DNA from: Brevundimonas sp.
GTDB lineage: Bacteria; Pseudomonadota; Alphaproteobacteria; Caulobacterales; Caulobacteraceae
NCBI GenBank assembly: GCA_024711185.1
Contig: JANJTI010000319.1
Location: forward strand, 1 to 6,144
DNA: 6,144 nucleotides
Reading direction: 5' to 3'
The notes beneath the pieces are model-generated. The model was given only the letters and a program-made list of their open reading frames with translations. It did not search any database and had not been told where the DNA came from. Made by a program: the position numbers and the translations under genes. This document shows, piece after piece, positions 1-5,701 of the stretch. Positions within the stretch are counted from its first letter, which is position 1, and the number at the start of each line of letters is the position of its first letter.

Positions 1-1191
1 CGCGGCTTCCGCCGCCGCGGCATCCTGCAGCTCGCGATGGCGCGCCGTGAATCCGGCGTGGCCGGCGTCGGCCCACTGCGACAGGATCAGCCCGGCATGC
101 CGCGCCCTGCGCGGCGCTCCGGGATCGGCCGTCGCCGTCTCCAGCGCGGCCGAGGGCGGCGACAGGATCAGGCCGCCAGGCCGTGCGAAGGTGACGAGAT
201 CGCCCTCGGCGTGAATGGCGAGGTCGGGGACGGGGGTCTCCACCGCAAGCCCCTGCGCACTGGGGAGCAGGGCCAGATCGACGGTGCGACGGCGGTCGCC
301 GAACCCCTTGCCGGGGGCGAGGGCGGTGACGGCGGCGAAACGGTCCCCCGCCAGTGGATCGGTCAGCCAGATGACCTGCCTCGCACCGGCCATGCGGGCC
401 ACGAGGGCCGGCTTGCCGGTGTCGTCGCGGTCGATCGGGACGCCTTCGACCGCGCTCGTCGGACCTCCGATGGTCACGCTCCACACCGGTCCGCGGGCCT
501 CGGCCGACACCGCCAGCCCCACGGGCGCGGCGAGGCGCAGGACGACATGGCCGGAACCGCCCGTCCAATGCGCCGATGACGCCGGCCCCAGCGCCTCGGC
601 GCCGGCCAGGTCGAGCCGGGCGGGCTGGTCGAAGACGACCCACACCGCCTCACCGCGCCGGAAGACGGCTGCGCCGACGGGCTGGTCCCAGCGGAAGTCC
701 AGGGTCACCTTGTCCGGCCTGGCGCGCGAAGTCACCGGCACCGTCGCGGCGCGCTCGCGGCCGTCCGGCACGGCCGGCGCCCGGGCGTACAGGTTGAGCC
801 ATACGGCGCCGTCGGCGACGCCGTTGAGGATCCCGGCGCCGTCGGCGAGGGTCAGCACCACCTCGGTGCCGCCGCGGACGGCCCGGGTCTCGACCCTTTC
901 GACCCCGGCCGGCGGATCGACCCGCAGGCGCGAAACGTCCGGGGCGGCGGTCGTGCCGATGCGCACGACGACGTCCCGTCCCTCGCGCCGCACCTGGGAG
1001 CGGGCGCCTATGACGCCGGCGAACTCCACCCTCGTGAAGGCGTCGTTGGCCCCGACGCGGATGGTGACCGGATCCAGCGCCGCGCCGGCCTCCTGGGCCT
1101 GCGGGGCCAGAGGCGCGAGCGCGACCGCGCCGGCCGCGGCGGCGGCGACGGTCGACTTCAGGATTCGCCTGGTTGCGCGGGCCCCGGACAT
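1..1191 (-). CDS. Large exported protein, N-terminal part (AMIN-like beta domain; C-terminus outside window)
   Basis: The frame stays open from the ATG at 1191 to the left edge, giving 397 residues of a protein that continues beyond the window. Residues 1 to about 33 look like a signal peptide: basic start (R5, R8, R9, K12), an alanine/valine-rich core (about 14-29) and a likely cleavage site near PQAQE. TRRILK at 7-12 resembles a weak Tat motif, but Sec export is equally possible. Residues about 40-135 have alternating hydrophobic and charged strands (TIRVGANDAFTRVEFAG; DVVVRIG; GTEVVLTL), like AMIN-type periplasmic beta domains. A second, similar strand-rich segment follows (about 150-230). 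I recall Caulobacterales proteins of this kind carrying tetratricopeptide repeats further C-terminal, but that part is not visible, so TPRs are an inference. The start is supported by an AGGG about ten bases upstream. It is the last gene of the minus-strand cluster. Function unknown; a cell-envelope scaffold is plausible. Confidence 0.8.
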   Translation of the reverse strand, partial: MSGARATRRILKSTVAAAAAGAVALAPLAPQAQEAGAALDPVTIRVGANDAFTRVEFAGVIGARSQVRREGRDVVVRIGTTAAPDVSRLRVDPPAGVERVETRAVRGGTEVVLTLADGAGILNGVADGAVWLNLYARAPAVPDGRERAATVPVTSRARPDKVTLDFRWDQPVGAAVFRRGEAVWVVFDQPARLDLAGAEALGPASSAHWTGGSGHVVLRLAAPVGLAVSAEARGPVWSVTIGGPTSAVEGVPIDRDDTGKPALVARMAGARQVIWLTDPLAGDRFAAVTALAPGKGFGDRRRTVDLALLPSAQGLAVETPVPDLAIHAEGDLVTFARPGGLILSPPSAALETATADPGAPRRARHAGLILSQWADAGHAGFTARHRELQDAAAAEAA

Positions 1192-1192
1192 A

Positions 1193-1211
1193 CGCGCGCA
1201 CCCTCGCGCGC
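1193..1211 (-). promoter_or_regulatory. Shine-Dalgarno between two CG repeats, before the exported protein
   Basis: On the minus strand, seven alternating G/C bases, then AGGGT, then seven alternating G/C bases lead directly to TATG of the gene starting at 1191. The two arms can pair as CGCGCG/CGCGCG, with the ribosome-binding AGGG in the loop. This shows where the ribosome binds. Whether the fold regulates translation is not known. Confidence 0.35.
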
Positions 1212-1254
1212 GGGCCCTTTCAACGCGGTTAACGGTTGATGACCGCCGACCGGG

Positions 1255-1412
1255 TCAGTCGTGGCCGGTCATGCCCTTCGAGGGATCATCGGACGGCGTG
1301 TCCGGATCGATCCGGCGGTTGACGCCGGCGTTGCGCAGTTTGGCCCAGGCGAGCAGGGGCCGAGAATGAGGGGGCCTCCGACAAGGACGATCAGCCAGGG
1401 AAAACCTTCCAT
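1255..1412 (-). pseudogene. Very small membrane-anchored protein, apparent one-base frameshift
   Basis: From the ATG at 1412 the frame encodes MEGFPWLIVLVGGPLILGP, a membrane segment. It then goes on as an unconvincing Pro/Ser/Arg/Thr-rich tail to a stop at 1269-1271 (47 residues). If one C is added to the four-C run at 1356-1359, the frame continues as LLAWAKLRNAG, then VNRRIDPDTPSDDPSKGM and a short end, with a stop at 1255-1257 (52 residues). That version completes the hydrophobic helix and adds an amphipathic, then acidic, cytoplasmic tail, as is common for small single-pass proteins of alphaproteobacteria. The start is well supported by GGAG six bases upstream. Function unknown. It could be a real recent frameshift, a sequencing or assembly error in a C run, or less likely programmed slippage. 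It lies between the 47-residue membrane protein and the large exported protein, on the same strand. Confidence 0.6.
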
Positions 1413-1418
1413 ATCAAG

Positions 1419-1422
1419 CTCC
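1419..1422 (-). promoter_or_regulatory. Ribosome binding site fixing the start at 1412
   Basis: GGAG (minus strand) sits six bases before ATG 1412. It is the clearest Shine-Dalgarno of the small-gene pair and is the main evidence that the frameshifted frame really was a gene. Confidence 0.6.
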
Positions 1423-1459
1423 AGTCTGGGCCGGGCCGGAGGCGCGGCGTGGAAACGGA

Positions 1460-1603
1460 TCAGCGGCGCCCCCTGCCGAGCAGCGGCAGGCCGATCAGCA
1501 GAGGGAGGAAGAAGAACAGGAACCGGCCGCCGGACGCGAACCAGACCACGATTGCGAGGATGACTGCCGCCACCACGAGCCCGAGGGTCAGGGGCCAGCG
1601 CAT
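1460..1603 (-). CDS. 47-residue membrane protein coupled to the deamidase gene
   Basis: The protein starts MRWPLTLGLVVAAV and has two hydrophobic stretches, about residues 4-22 and 28-42. A short polar turn (ASGGR) separates them and the tail is basic (GRGRR). This suggests a two-helix hairpin or one long membrane segment, with the basic end in the cytoplasm. ATG 1603 shares its A with the TGA stop of the upstream deamidase gene (TGATG). No good Shine-Dalgarno is visible, so translation is probably coupled by reinitiation. An in-frame upstream ATG near 1648 would lie inside the deamidase gene and adds a non-membrane-like leader, so I reject it. I do not recognise a family; tiny proteins like this are usually labelled hypothetical. 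The coupling suggests co-expression with the deamidase but no shared function is shown. Confidence 0.7.
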   Translation of the reverse strand: MRWPLTLGLVVAAVILAIVVWFASGGRFLFFFLPLLIGLPLLGRGRR

Positions 1604-2109
1604 CACTTCACCGCATCGCGCAGCAGGCGCAGCGCCACCCTGAGGCACTCCAGCCGGACCGGGCCCCGGCCGATGTCGCCGAAGTGATGTTCCTCGTGCA
1701 CCGTCGGCGCCCCCGTCGCCGCGAGGGCGAAATGCACCAGTCCCGGCTCGTCGTCGGGACCGCCCGGGCCGGCGAAGCCGGTAATGGCGACCGCAGCCCC
1801 CGCGCCGGACTCGCGCAGCGCGCCCTCGGCCATGGCCCGGGCCACCGGCTCAGAAACGGCGCCGTTGTGCCGGATCAGGCGCGGCGGCACGCCCAGTTCC
1901 TGCGCCTTGGCCTCATCGGTGTAGACCACATAGCCCCGTTCGAAGGCATGAGAGCGCCCTTCGACGTCCGTGAGGACGGACGCCACCAGCCCGCCGGTGC
2001 AGCTCTCGGCCGTCGCCAGGGTGATCCCGCGGTCGCACGCCGGCTTGAGCACGGCCTCGATCAACCTCTCGATGTCGTTCGGAAGGGCGGCGCTGAGCGT
2101 CTCTGTCAT
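1603..2109 (-). CDS. pncC: Nicotinamide-nucleotide amidohydrolase (PncC / CinA C-terminal family)
   Basis: A 168-residue protein matching the stand-alone CinA C-terminal domain family. Characterised members deamidate nicotinamide mononucleotide to nicotinate mononucleotide and ammonia, recycling the NMN made for example by bacterial DNA ligase into NAD synthesis. They are cytoplasmic. Visible hallmarks are TLATAESCTGG at 30-40 with the expected catalytic Ser36, GYVVYTDEAK at 59-68, GAVSEPVA at 83-90 and ITGFAGPGG at 109-117. The length fits the family (about 160-170), and there is no N-terminal molybdopterin-binding-like domain as in full CinA. I chose ATG 2109 on family length, although no Shine-Dalgarno precedes it. 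An in-frame ATG at 2190 adds 27 low-complexity residues but has an excellent ribosome site, so the true start is open. It is the first gene of the minus-strand cluster and diverges from the DUF983 gene. Confidence 0.92.
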   Translation of the reverse strand: MTETLSAALPNDIERLIEAVLKPACDRGITLATAESCTGGLVASVLTDVEGRSHAFERGYVVYTDEAKAQELGVPPRLIRHNGAVSEPVARAMAEGALRESGAGAAVAITGFAGPGGPDDEPGLVHFALAATGAPTVHEEHHFGDIGRGPVRLECLRVALRLLRDAVK

Positions 2110-2196
2110 CAGGCGGGAAACGGCGGCGGCGGGCCGGTGTTCCCCGCGACATCCGGCCCCGCTTGCGGGCGCCGGCGGGTGCGCCGACATGAGTGG

Positions 2197-2203
2197 CCCT
2201 CCC
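2197..2203 (-). promoter_or_regulatory. Strong Shine-Dalgarno for an alternative pncC start at 2190
   Basis: GGGAGGG on the minus strand lies six bases before ATG 2190. That ATG is in frame with pncC and 27 codons upstream of the start favoured by family length. If used, the deamidase carries an Ala/Pro/Arg-rich extension, and the two divergent starts (2190 and 2215) are only 24 bases apart. Confidence 0.4.
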
Positions 2204-2214
2204 AGGATCGCCCC

Positions 2215-2622
2215 ATGACCGACGCTCCCCGCCCTCGCCTCAGCCCGATGAAGACCGGGCTGCGCAGCCGATGCCCACGCTGCGGCGAGGCGTCGATATT
2301 CAAGGGTTACCTGTCCCTGCGCGAGGCGTGCCCCGCCTGCGACCTGTCCTACGACTTCGCCGATCCGGCCGACGGTCCCGCCTTCTTCGGCATGAGCGTG
2401 GTCGGACTGGTGGGCATGGCGCTGTTCATGTGGTTCGAATTCACCGTGCACCCGCCGGTCTGGGTCCACATGGTGGTGACCCTGCCGTTGCTCGTTCTCG
2501 CCTGCCTCGCGGTGCTGCGGCCGCTGAAGGGCTGGCTGGTGGCGGAGCAGTACGTGCACAAGGCGGCCGAGGCGCAGTGGGACAGCGTCGGCGGCCACGG
2601 CGATGGCTCGAAGTGGCGGTGA
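2215..2622 (+). CDS. DUF983 family zinc-ribbon membrane protein
   Basis: A 135-residue protein with the DUF983 layout. A treble-clef or zinc-ribbon-like N-terminus has C20-P-R-C23 and C39-P-A-C42, which probably bind one metal ion. The family-typical stretch LSYDFADPADGPAFFGM (44-60) follows, then two membrane helices (about 57-77 and 83-102), the signature RPLKG (102-106), and a short C-terminal tail ending in polar residues. Length is normal for the family. The start ATG 2215 is preceded by AGGA seven bases upstream. DUF983 genes in alphaproteobacteria are often found near cytochrome oxidase genes, but none is visible here, so no role in oxidase assembly is claimed. Function is not established. 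It ends eight bases short of a convergent tRNA gene. Confidence 0.9.
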   Translation: MTDAPRPRLSPMKTGLRSRCPRCGEASIFKGYLSLREACPACDLSYDFADPADGPAFFGMSVVGLVGMALFMWFEFTVHPPVWVHMVVTLPLLVLACLAVLRPLKGWLVAEQYVHKAAEAQWDSVGGHGDGSKWR

Positions 2623-2630
2623 CGAACCGA

Positions 2631-2707
2631 TGGCGACCCCGGCAGGACTCCAACCTGCGACCTCGGCTTTAGGAAAGCCTTGCTCTATGCAGCTGAGCTA
2701 CGGGGCC
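2631..2707 (-). tRNA. tRNA-Arg, anticodon CCT, CCA encoded
   Basis: The minus strand folds into a complete 77-base cloverleaf. The acceptor stem GGCCCCG/CGGGGTC has one G-U pair (2-71), and the discriminator is G73, followed by an encoded CCA. The D stem GCTC/GAGC encloses loop AGCTGCATA. The anticodon stem GGCT/AGCC has an A27-G43 mismatch on top, and loop TTCCTAA gives anticodon CCT, which reads AGG. The variable region is AGGTC and the T stem GCAGG/CCTGC encloses loop TTGGAGT. Arginine identity elements A20 and C35 are present, as are T8-A14, G15-C48 and G18-T55. Unusual: position 19 is C and position 56 is G, the reverse of the nearly universal G19-C56 elbow pair, so pairing is kept by a double change. 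The A27-G43 mismatch is also atypical. The gene stands alone and no T-rich terminator follows it. Confidence 0.95.
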
Positions 2708-2718
2708 GTCGAGCGGCT

Positions 2719-2726
2719 GACCTAGC
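2719..2726 (-). promoter_or_regulatory. Possible -10 element of the tRNA-Arg promoter
   Basis: GCTAGGTC on the minus strand resembles the Caulobacter housekeeping -10 consensus GCTANAWC (as I recall it). It sits 11 bases before the tRNA 5' end, which would give a leader of only a few bases, normal for a tRNA. No clear TTGAC-type -35 is seen upstream, so this remains tentative. Confidence 0.3.
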
Positions 2727-2733
2727 GGCTTGT

Positions 2734-2754
2734 GCGGCGCGGGGGAAGCGCCGC
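2734..2754. repeat. Perfect 7-bp inverted repeat between tRNA-Arg and the Excalibur gene
   Basis: GCGGCGC, seven loop bases (GGGGGAA), then GCGCCGC. It lies between the divergent tRNA and Excalibur genes, just upstream of the tRNA -10 candidate. It could be an operator or a 5'-leader hairpin of the small secreted protein gene. There is no T run, so it is not an intrinsic terminator. In such GC-rich sequence it may be chance. Confidence 0.3.
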
Positions 2755-2779
2755 GGAGAATTTACGACCGGGACGCGGC

Positions 2780-3022
2780 ATGCTGCTGGTTCTGATGGCG
2801 GCGACGGCGCTGACCGGAGCGCAGCAGACGAATGCGCCGCCGCGCCGCGAACCGCCGCCCCCGCCGCCGCGCGAACAGGCAGCGCGGCCGTCCCGGGAGG
2901 TCTATTTCCGCAACTGCAGCGAAGCGCGCGCCGCCGGGCGCCGGAACGTGCGCCGGGGAGAGCCCGGATACCGGCCGGCGCTGGACCGCGACAACGACGG
3001 CGTGGCCTGCGAGGCCCGATGA
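2780..3022 (+). CDS. Small secreted protein with Excalibur calcium-binding domain
   Basis: An 80-residue protein. Residues 1-15 form a short hydrophobic export segment (MLLVLMAATALTGAQ). Residues about 19-38 are a proline/arginine-rich linker with a run of six prolines. Residues 41-79 match the Excalibur domain: YFRNCSEARAAG, then RRGEPGYRPALDRDNDGVAC, ending in a Glu. The DxDxDG loop (D69, D71, D73) is an EF-hand-like calcium site, and C46 and C77 can form a disulfide. Excalibur domains occur alone or fused to extracellular nucleases and surface proteins; no nuclease domain is present here. ATG 2780 has GGGA six bases upstream. An in-frame GTG at 2732 would add a basic n-region (RRGGSAAENLRPGRG) that makes a better signal peptide, but no ribosome site precedes it. 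Probably periplasmic or extracellular; exact role unknown. Confidence 0.8.
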   Translation: MLLVLMAATALTGAQQTNAPPRREPPPPPPREQAARPSREVYFRNCSEARAAGRRNVRRGEPGYRPALDRDNDGVACEAR

Positions 3023-3028
3023 CCTCGC

Positions 3029-3056
3029 TTGTGGTTAATCCTCTTTAAGATACAAT
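3029..3056 (+). promoter_or_regulatory. Candidate promoter for the helicase-S4 operon
   Basis: TTGTGG (3029-3034), a 16-base spacer and TACAAT (3051-3056) fit a sigma-70-type promoter in the only AT-rich patch of the window. Transcription would begin near 3063 and leave a leader of about 150 bases that contains the hairpin at 3076-3102. It is a match by eye only. Confidence 0.4.
3035..3048. promoter_or_regulatory. CtrA-like TTAA-N6-TTAA element
   Basis: TTAA at 3035-3038 and TTAA at 3045-3048 lie in the spacer of the candidate helicase promoter. The CtrA consensus of Caulobacter and relatives is TTAA-N7-TTAA, and here the gap is six, so the match is imperfect. A regulator bound here would cover the -35/-10 region. 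Confidence 0.25.
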
Positions 3057-3075
3057 ATCCTGTAGGGAACAAATC

Positions 3076-3102
3076 CCGAATCGGGCCGTGTCGGCGATTC
3101 GG
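3076..3102. repeat. Long hairpin in the helicase leader
   Basis: CCGAATC (3076-3082) pairs with GATTCGG (3096-3102). After a GG bulge, GCCG (3085-3088) pairs with CGGC (3092-3095) around a TGT loop. That makes 11 base pairs in 27 bases. There is no T tract on either side, so an intrinsic terminator is unlikely. Both outer arms contain a GANTC methylation site. Confidence 0.6.
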
Positions 3103-3111
3103 TCCTGATTC
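3078..3111. promoter_or_regulatory. Cluster of three GANTC (CcrM-type) sites
   Basis: GAATC at 3078-3082, GATTC at 3096-3100 and GATTC at 3107-3111. I found only about ten GANTC sites in the whole window, so three within 34 bases is a marked cluster. In Caulobacterales, CcrM methylates GANTC, and the methylation state of promoter sites affects GcrA-dependent transcription. Confidence 0.5.
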
Positions 3112-3214
3112 GTTTCGCGCCTGTTCCGCTACGGCCACGCTCGCCATTTACCCCGACGCCTCCGCGTCCGGCGCCGCTTGAGGAACGGATCGGGAAGAGC
3201 CACCTTTCACGGGT

Positions 3215-5701
3215 ATGAGTGACCGAGGCGCAGGACAGGCCCCGTCGCGGGTCGCCGCGATCCTGGGCCCGACCAACACCGGCAAGACCCACCTGGCGGT
3301 CGAGCGGATGCTCGGCCACGCCTCGGGCATGATCGGTCTGCCGCTGCGGCTGCTGGCCCGTGAGATCTACGACCGGATCATCCGCCAGCGTGGCGCCGCC
3401 TCGGTCGCCCTGATCACCGGCGAGGAGAAGATCGTCCCTGCCCGGCCGCACTATTTCGTGTGCACCGTCGAGGCGATGCCCCTGGAGCGGTCGGTCGAAT
3501 TCCTCGCTGTCGACGAAATCCAGCTGGTCGCCGATCCGGAGCGGGGCCACGTCTTCACCCAGCGGTTGCTGCACGCTCGCGGCCGCGCCGAGACCATGTT
3601 CCTGGGGGCCGGGACCATGGCGCCCCTGGTGCGGGCCCTCGTGCCGGATGCGGAGATCGTGGCCCGCGACCGTCTGTCGACGCTGAGCTACGCCGGCTCG
3701 AAGAAGCTGACCCGCCTGCCGCGGCGCAGCGCCGTGGTCGCCTTCAGCACGGAACAGGTCTACGCCATCGCCGAGCTGATCCGCCGGCAACGGGGCGGAG
3801 CGGCGGTGGTGATGGGCTCGCTCAGCCCGCGCACCCGCAACGCCCAGGTCGAACTGTTCCAGTCGGGAGAGGTCGACTTCCTGGTGGCCACGGACGCCAT
3901 CGGCATGGGGCTGAACATGGACGTCGACCATGTCGCCTTCGCGGGTCTGCGCAAGTTCGACGGCCGCCGCACCCGCTGGCTGCACGCCCACGAGATCGGC
4001 CAGATCGCCGGCCGGGCCGGACGGCACCTGCGCGACGGCACCTTCGGCGTGACGGGCGAGGCGCTGGAGCTGGACCCGGACCTGGTGGAGCAGGTGGTCG
4101 AGCATCGCTTCGATCCGGTCGAGGCGGCGGAGTGGCGCAACGCCCGGCTGGACTTCGACACCCTGCCCGACCTGCTGCGCTCGCTGACCGTGACGCCGCA
4201 GCGCTTCGGCCTGAGGCTGACGGAGCCGGCGCTGGACGAGATCCTGCTGCGCCGGCTGGCGCAGGACCCGGCCGTGAACCGGATCAGCCGCTCGCGCGGG
4301 GCTCTGATGCGGCTGTGGGAGGCCTGCCAGTTGCCGGACTTCCAGAAGACCACCCTTGACGAGCATGCCCGGCTGTCGAAGGACATCTTCGAGGCGTTGA
4401 CCGGCCGCCGGGGGCGGCTGACCGAGGACTGGATCGCGCCGCGCTTCGTCGCCCTCGACCGGGACGACGGCCAGATCGATCAGCTGTCGGCGCGGCTGTC
4501 CGGGGTCCGGACGCTGAGCTACATCGCCAACCGCCCGGACTGGCTGGATCAGGCGCAGGGCTGGCGCGACCGCACGAAGGCGCTGGAGGAGCGGCTGTCC
4601 GACGTGCTGCACGAACGGCTGACCGCCCGATTCGTCGACCGCCGGACCACCGCCCTGATGCAGGCGCTGAACGTGCGCGGGGACGCCGTCGCAGAGGTCG
4701 CCGACGACGGCGAGGTGGTGGTCGAAGGGCACGCCGTCGGCCAGCTGGACGGCATCGACTTCCAGATCGACCGGGGCGGGTCCGCGCTGGCCGACCGCGC
4801 CCTGCGCCACGCGGCGCGGCAGGCCGTGACGCCGGAGATCGCCCGACGGCTGGGGCGGCTGGCGGCCGAACCTGACGAAGCCTTCGCGGTCACTCCCGAC
4901 GGAATGGTGCTGTGGCGCGGCGCGCAGGCGGGACGGATCGTCGGCGGCGAGCCGTTCGCCCCCAGGGTTCGGCTGCTGGGCGACCTCGGCTCGGTCGCCG
5001 CCCGGGAGCGGGCGACGAAGCGGCTTGAGGCCTGGCTGGCGGGCGAGGCCGGACGCGCGCTGCGGCCATGGCGCCGGCTGAAGACCGCCATCGAGTCGGG
5101 GGCGCTGAAGGGGCTGCCCCGCGGCATCGCCTTCCGGCTGGTCGAGGCCGGCGGCGTCATCGACCGCCGCGGGGTGGAGCGCGATCTGGCCGCCCTGAGC
5201 CAGGCCGAGCGACGGACCCTGAAGGCGTTCGGCGTCCGCCTGGGCGCCCATTCCGTCTGGCTTCCGGGCCTGCTCAAAGACCGCGCCCGCGGCGTGGCCC
5301 AGGCCTTCGTCGCCGGCTCTTCGGCCTCGACCAATCCGGCGGGCCTCGGCGCCCTCGCCGATCCGCCGCCGTCGCCGCGGCAGCTGTCGGCTTTCGGCCT
5401 GCGCGCGGTCGGGCGCTTCACGGCCCCCGTGGAGTGGCTGGAGGCCCTGTCCGAGCGACGGGCCAGGGGCGGCGGGCGTCTCGGCGCGGAAGACCTGGCG
5501 GCGCTCGGGGTCAGCGAGGCGGACGCGAAGTCCCTGCTGGCCGCCCTGAAGACGCCGCGCGCGCAGCAGCCGGAGCAGCAGGGCCGCGAGCCGAGGCCGG
5601 TCAAGGACTCGCCCTTCGCGGCCCTCTCGGCGCTGACCGCGCCCCAACCCGCAGCGACGCGCCGCCGTCGTCCGCGCCGCCGCAGGATCGCGGCTTCGTG
5701 A
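3215..5701 (+). CDS. Suv3-like superfamily 2 RNA helicase
   Basis: An 828-residue protein with a full helicase core of the Suv3 family, an ATP-dependent RNA/DNA unwinding group whose mitochondrial members work with RNA-degrading enzymes. Motif I is GPTNTGKT (18-25; K24, T25) and motif II is DEIQ (100-103). Other landmarks are LGAGTMAPL (130-138), MGSLSPRTRNAQVELF (200-215), motif V ATDAIGMGLN (225-234) and motif VI QIAGRAGR (263-270). The region after about residue 290 contains the helical Suv3 C-terminal part followed by a long accessory region. The last residues form a very basic tail (R816 to R824, RRRRPRRRR) likely to touch RNA. ATG 3215 is forced: an in-frame stop lies at 3179-3181 and the next Met is beyond motif I. 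Its Shine-Dalgarno is poor (GGGAAGAG lies about 16 bases away). The stop overlaps the next gene by four bases. RNA turnover or ribosome-related remodelling is inferred from family and partner. Confidence 0.95.
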   Translation: MSDRGAGQAPSRVAAILGPTNTGKTHLAVERMLGHASGMIGLPLRLLAREIYDRIIRQRGAASVALITGEEKIVPARPHYFVCTVEAMPLERSVEFLAVDEIQLVADPERGHVFTQRLLHARGRAETMFLGAGTMAPLVRALVPDAEIVARDRLSTLSYAGSKKLTRLPRRSAVVAFSTEQVYAIAELIRRQRGGAAVVMGSLSPRTRNAQVELFQSGEVDFLVATDAIGMGLNMDVDHVAFAGLRKFDGRRTRWLHAHEIGQIAGRAGRHLRDGTFGVTGEALELDPDLVEQVVEHRFDPVEAAEWRNARLDFDTLPDLLRSLTVTPQRFGLRLTEPALDEILLRRLAQDPAVNRISRSRGALMRLWEACQLPDFQKTTLDEHARLSKDIFEALTGRRGRLTEDWIAPRFVALDRDDGQIDQLSARLSGVRTLSYIANRPDWLDQAQGWRDRTKALEERLSDVLHERLTARFVDRRTTALMQALNVRGDAVAEVADDGEVVVEGHAVGQLDGIDFQIDRGGSALADRALRHAARQAVTPEIARRLGRLAAEPDEAFAVTPDGMVLWRGAQAGRIVGGEPFAPRVRLLGDLGSVAARERATKRLEAWLAGEAGRALRPWRRLKTAIESGALKGLPRGIAFRLVEAGGVIDRRGVERDLAALSQAERRTLKAFGVRLGAHSVWLPGLLKDRARGVAQAFVAGSSASTNPAGLGALADPPPSPRQLSAFGLRAVGRFTAPVEWLEALSERRARGGGRLGAEDLAALGVSEADAKSLLAALKTPRAQQPEQQGREPRPVKDSPFAALSALTAPQPAATRRRRPRRRRIAAS

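Noticed and set aside
1224..1240. TTAACC-type half-site upstream of the exported protein gene
   Set aside because: Only one TTAA box is present at the right spacing, so a CtrA site cannot be supported.
215..1369. Open frame of 384 codons on the plus strand
   Set aside because: Composition is Ser/Arg/Thr/Pro/Ala-rich with no motif. The opposite strand encodes a coherent exported protein with a signal peptide and beta-strand pattern.
2158..2169. CCCGC-TT-GCGGG inverted repeat between pncC and DUF983 genes
   Set aside because: A two-base loop and five-base GC arms are common by chance here; no T tract or consensus around it.
2110..2598. Upstream extension of the pncC frame to a start near 2598
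   Set aside because: Most of it lies antisense to the DUF983 gene and has no family support; only the ATG at 2190 merits consideration.
2193..2672. Plus-strand frame ending in RPRQDSNLRPRL
   Set aside because: The ending is the antisense translation of the tRNA-Arg T arm, a known spurious peptide. The rest is out-of-frame DUF983 sequence.
3076..3102. Intrinsic terminator for the Excalibur gene
   Set aside because: The hairpin is strong but no run of T follows on either strand.
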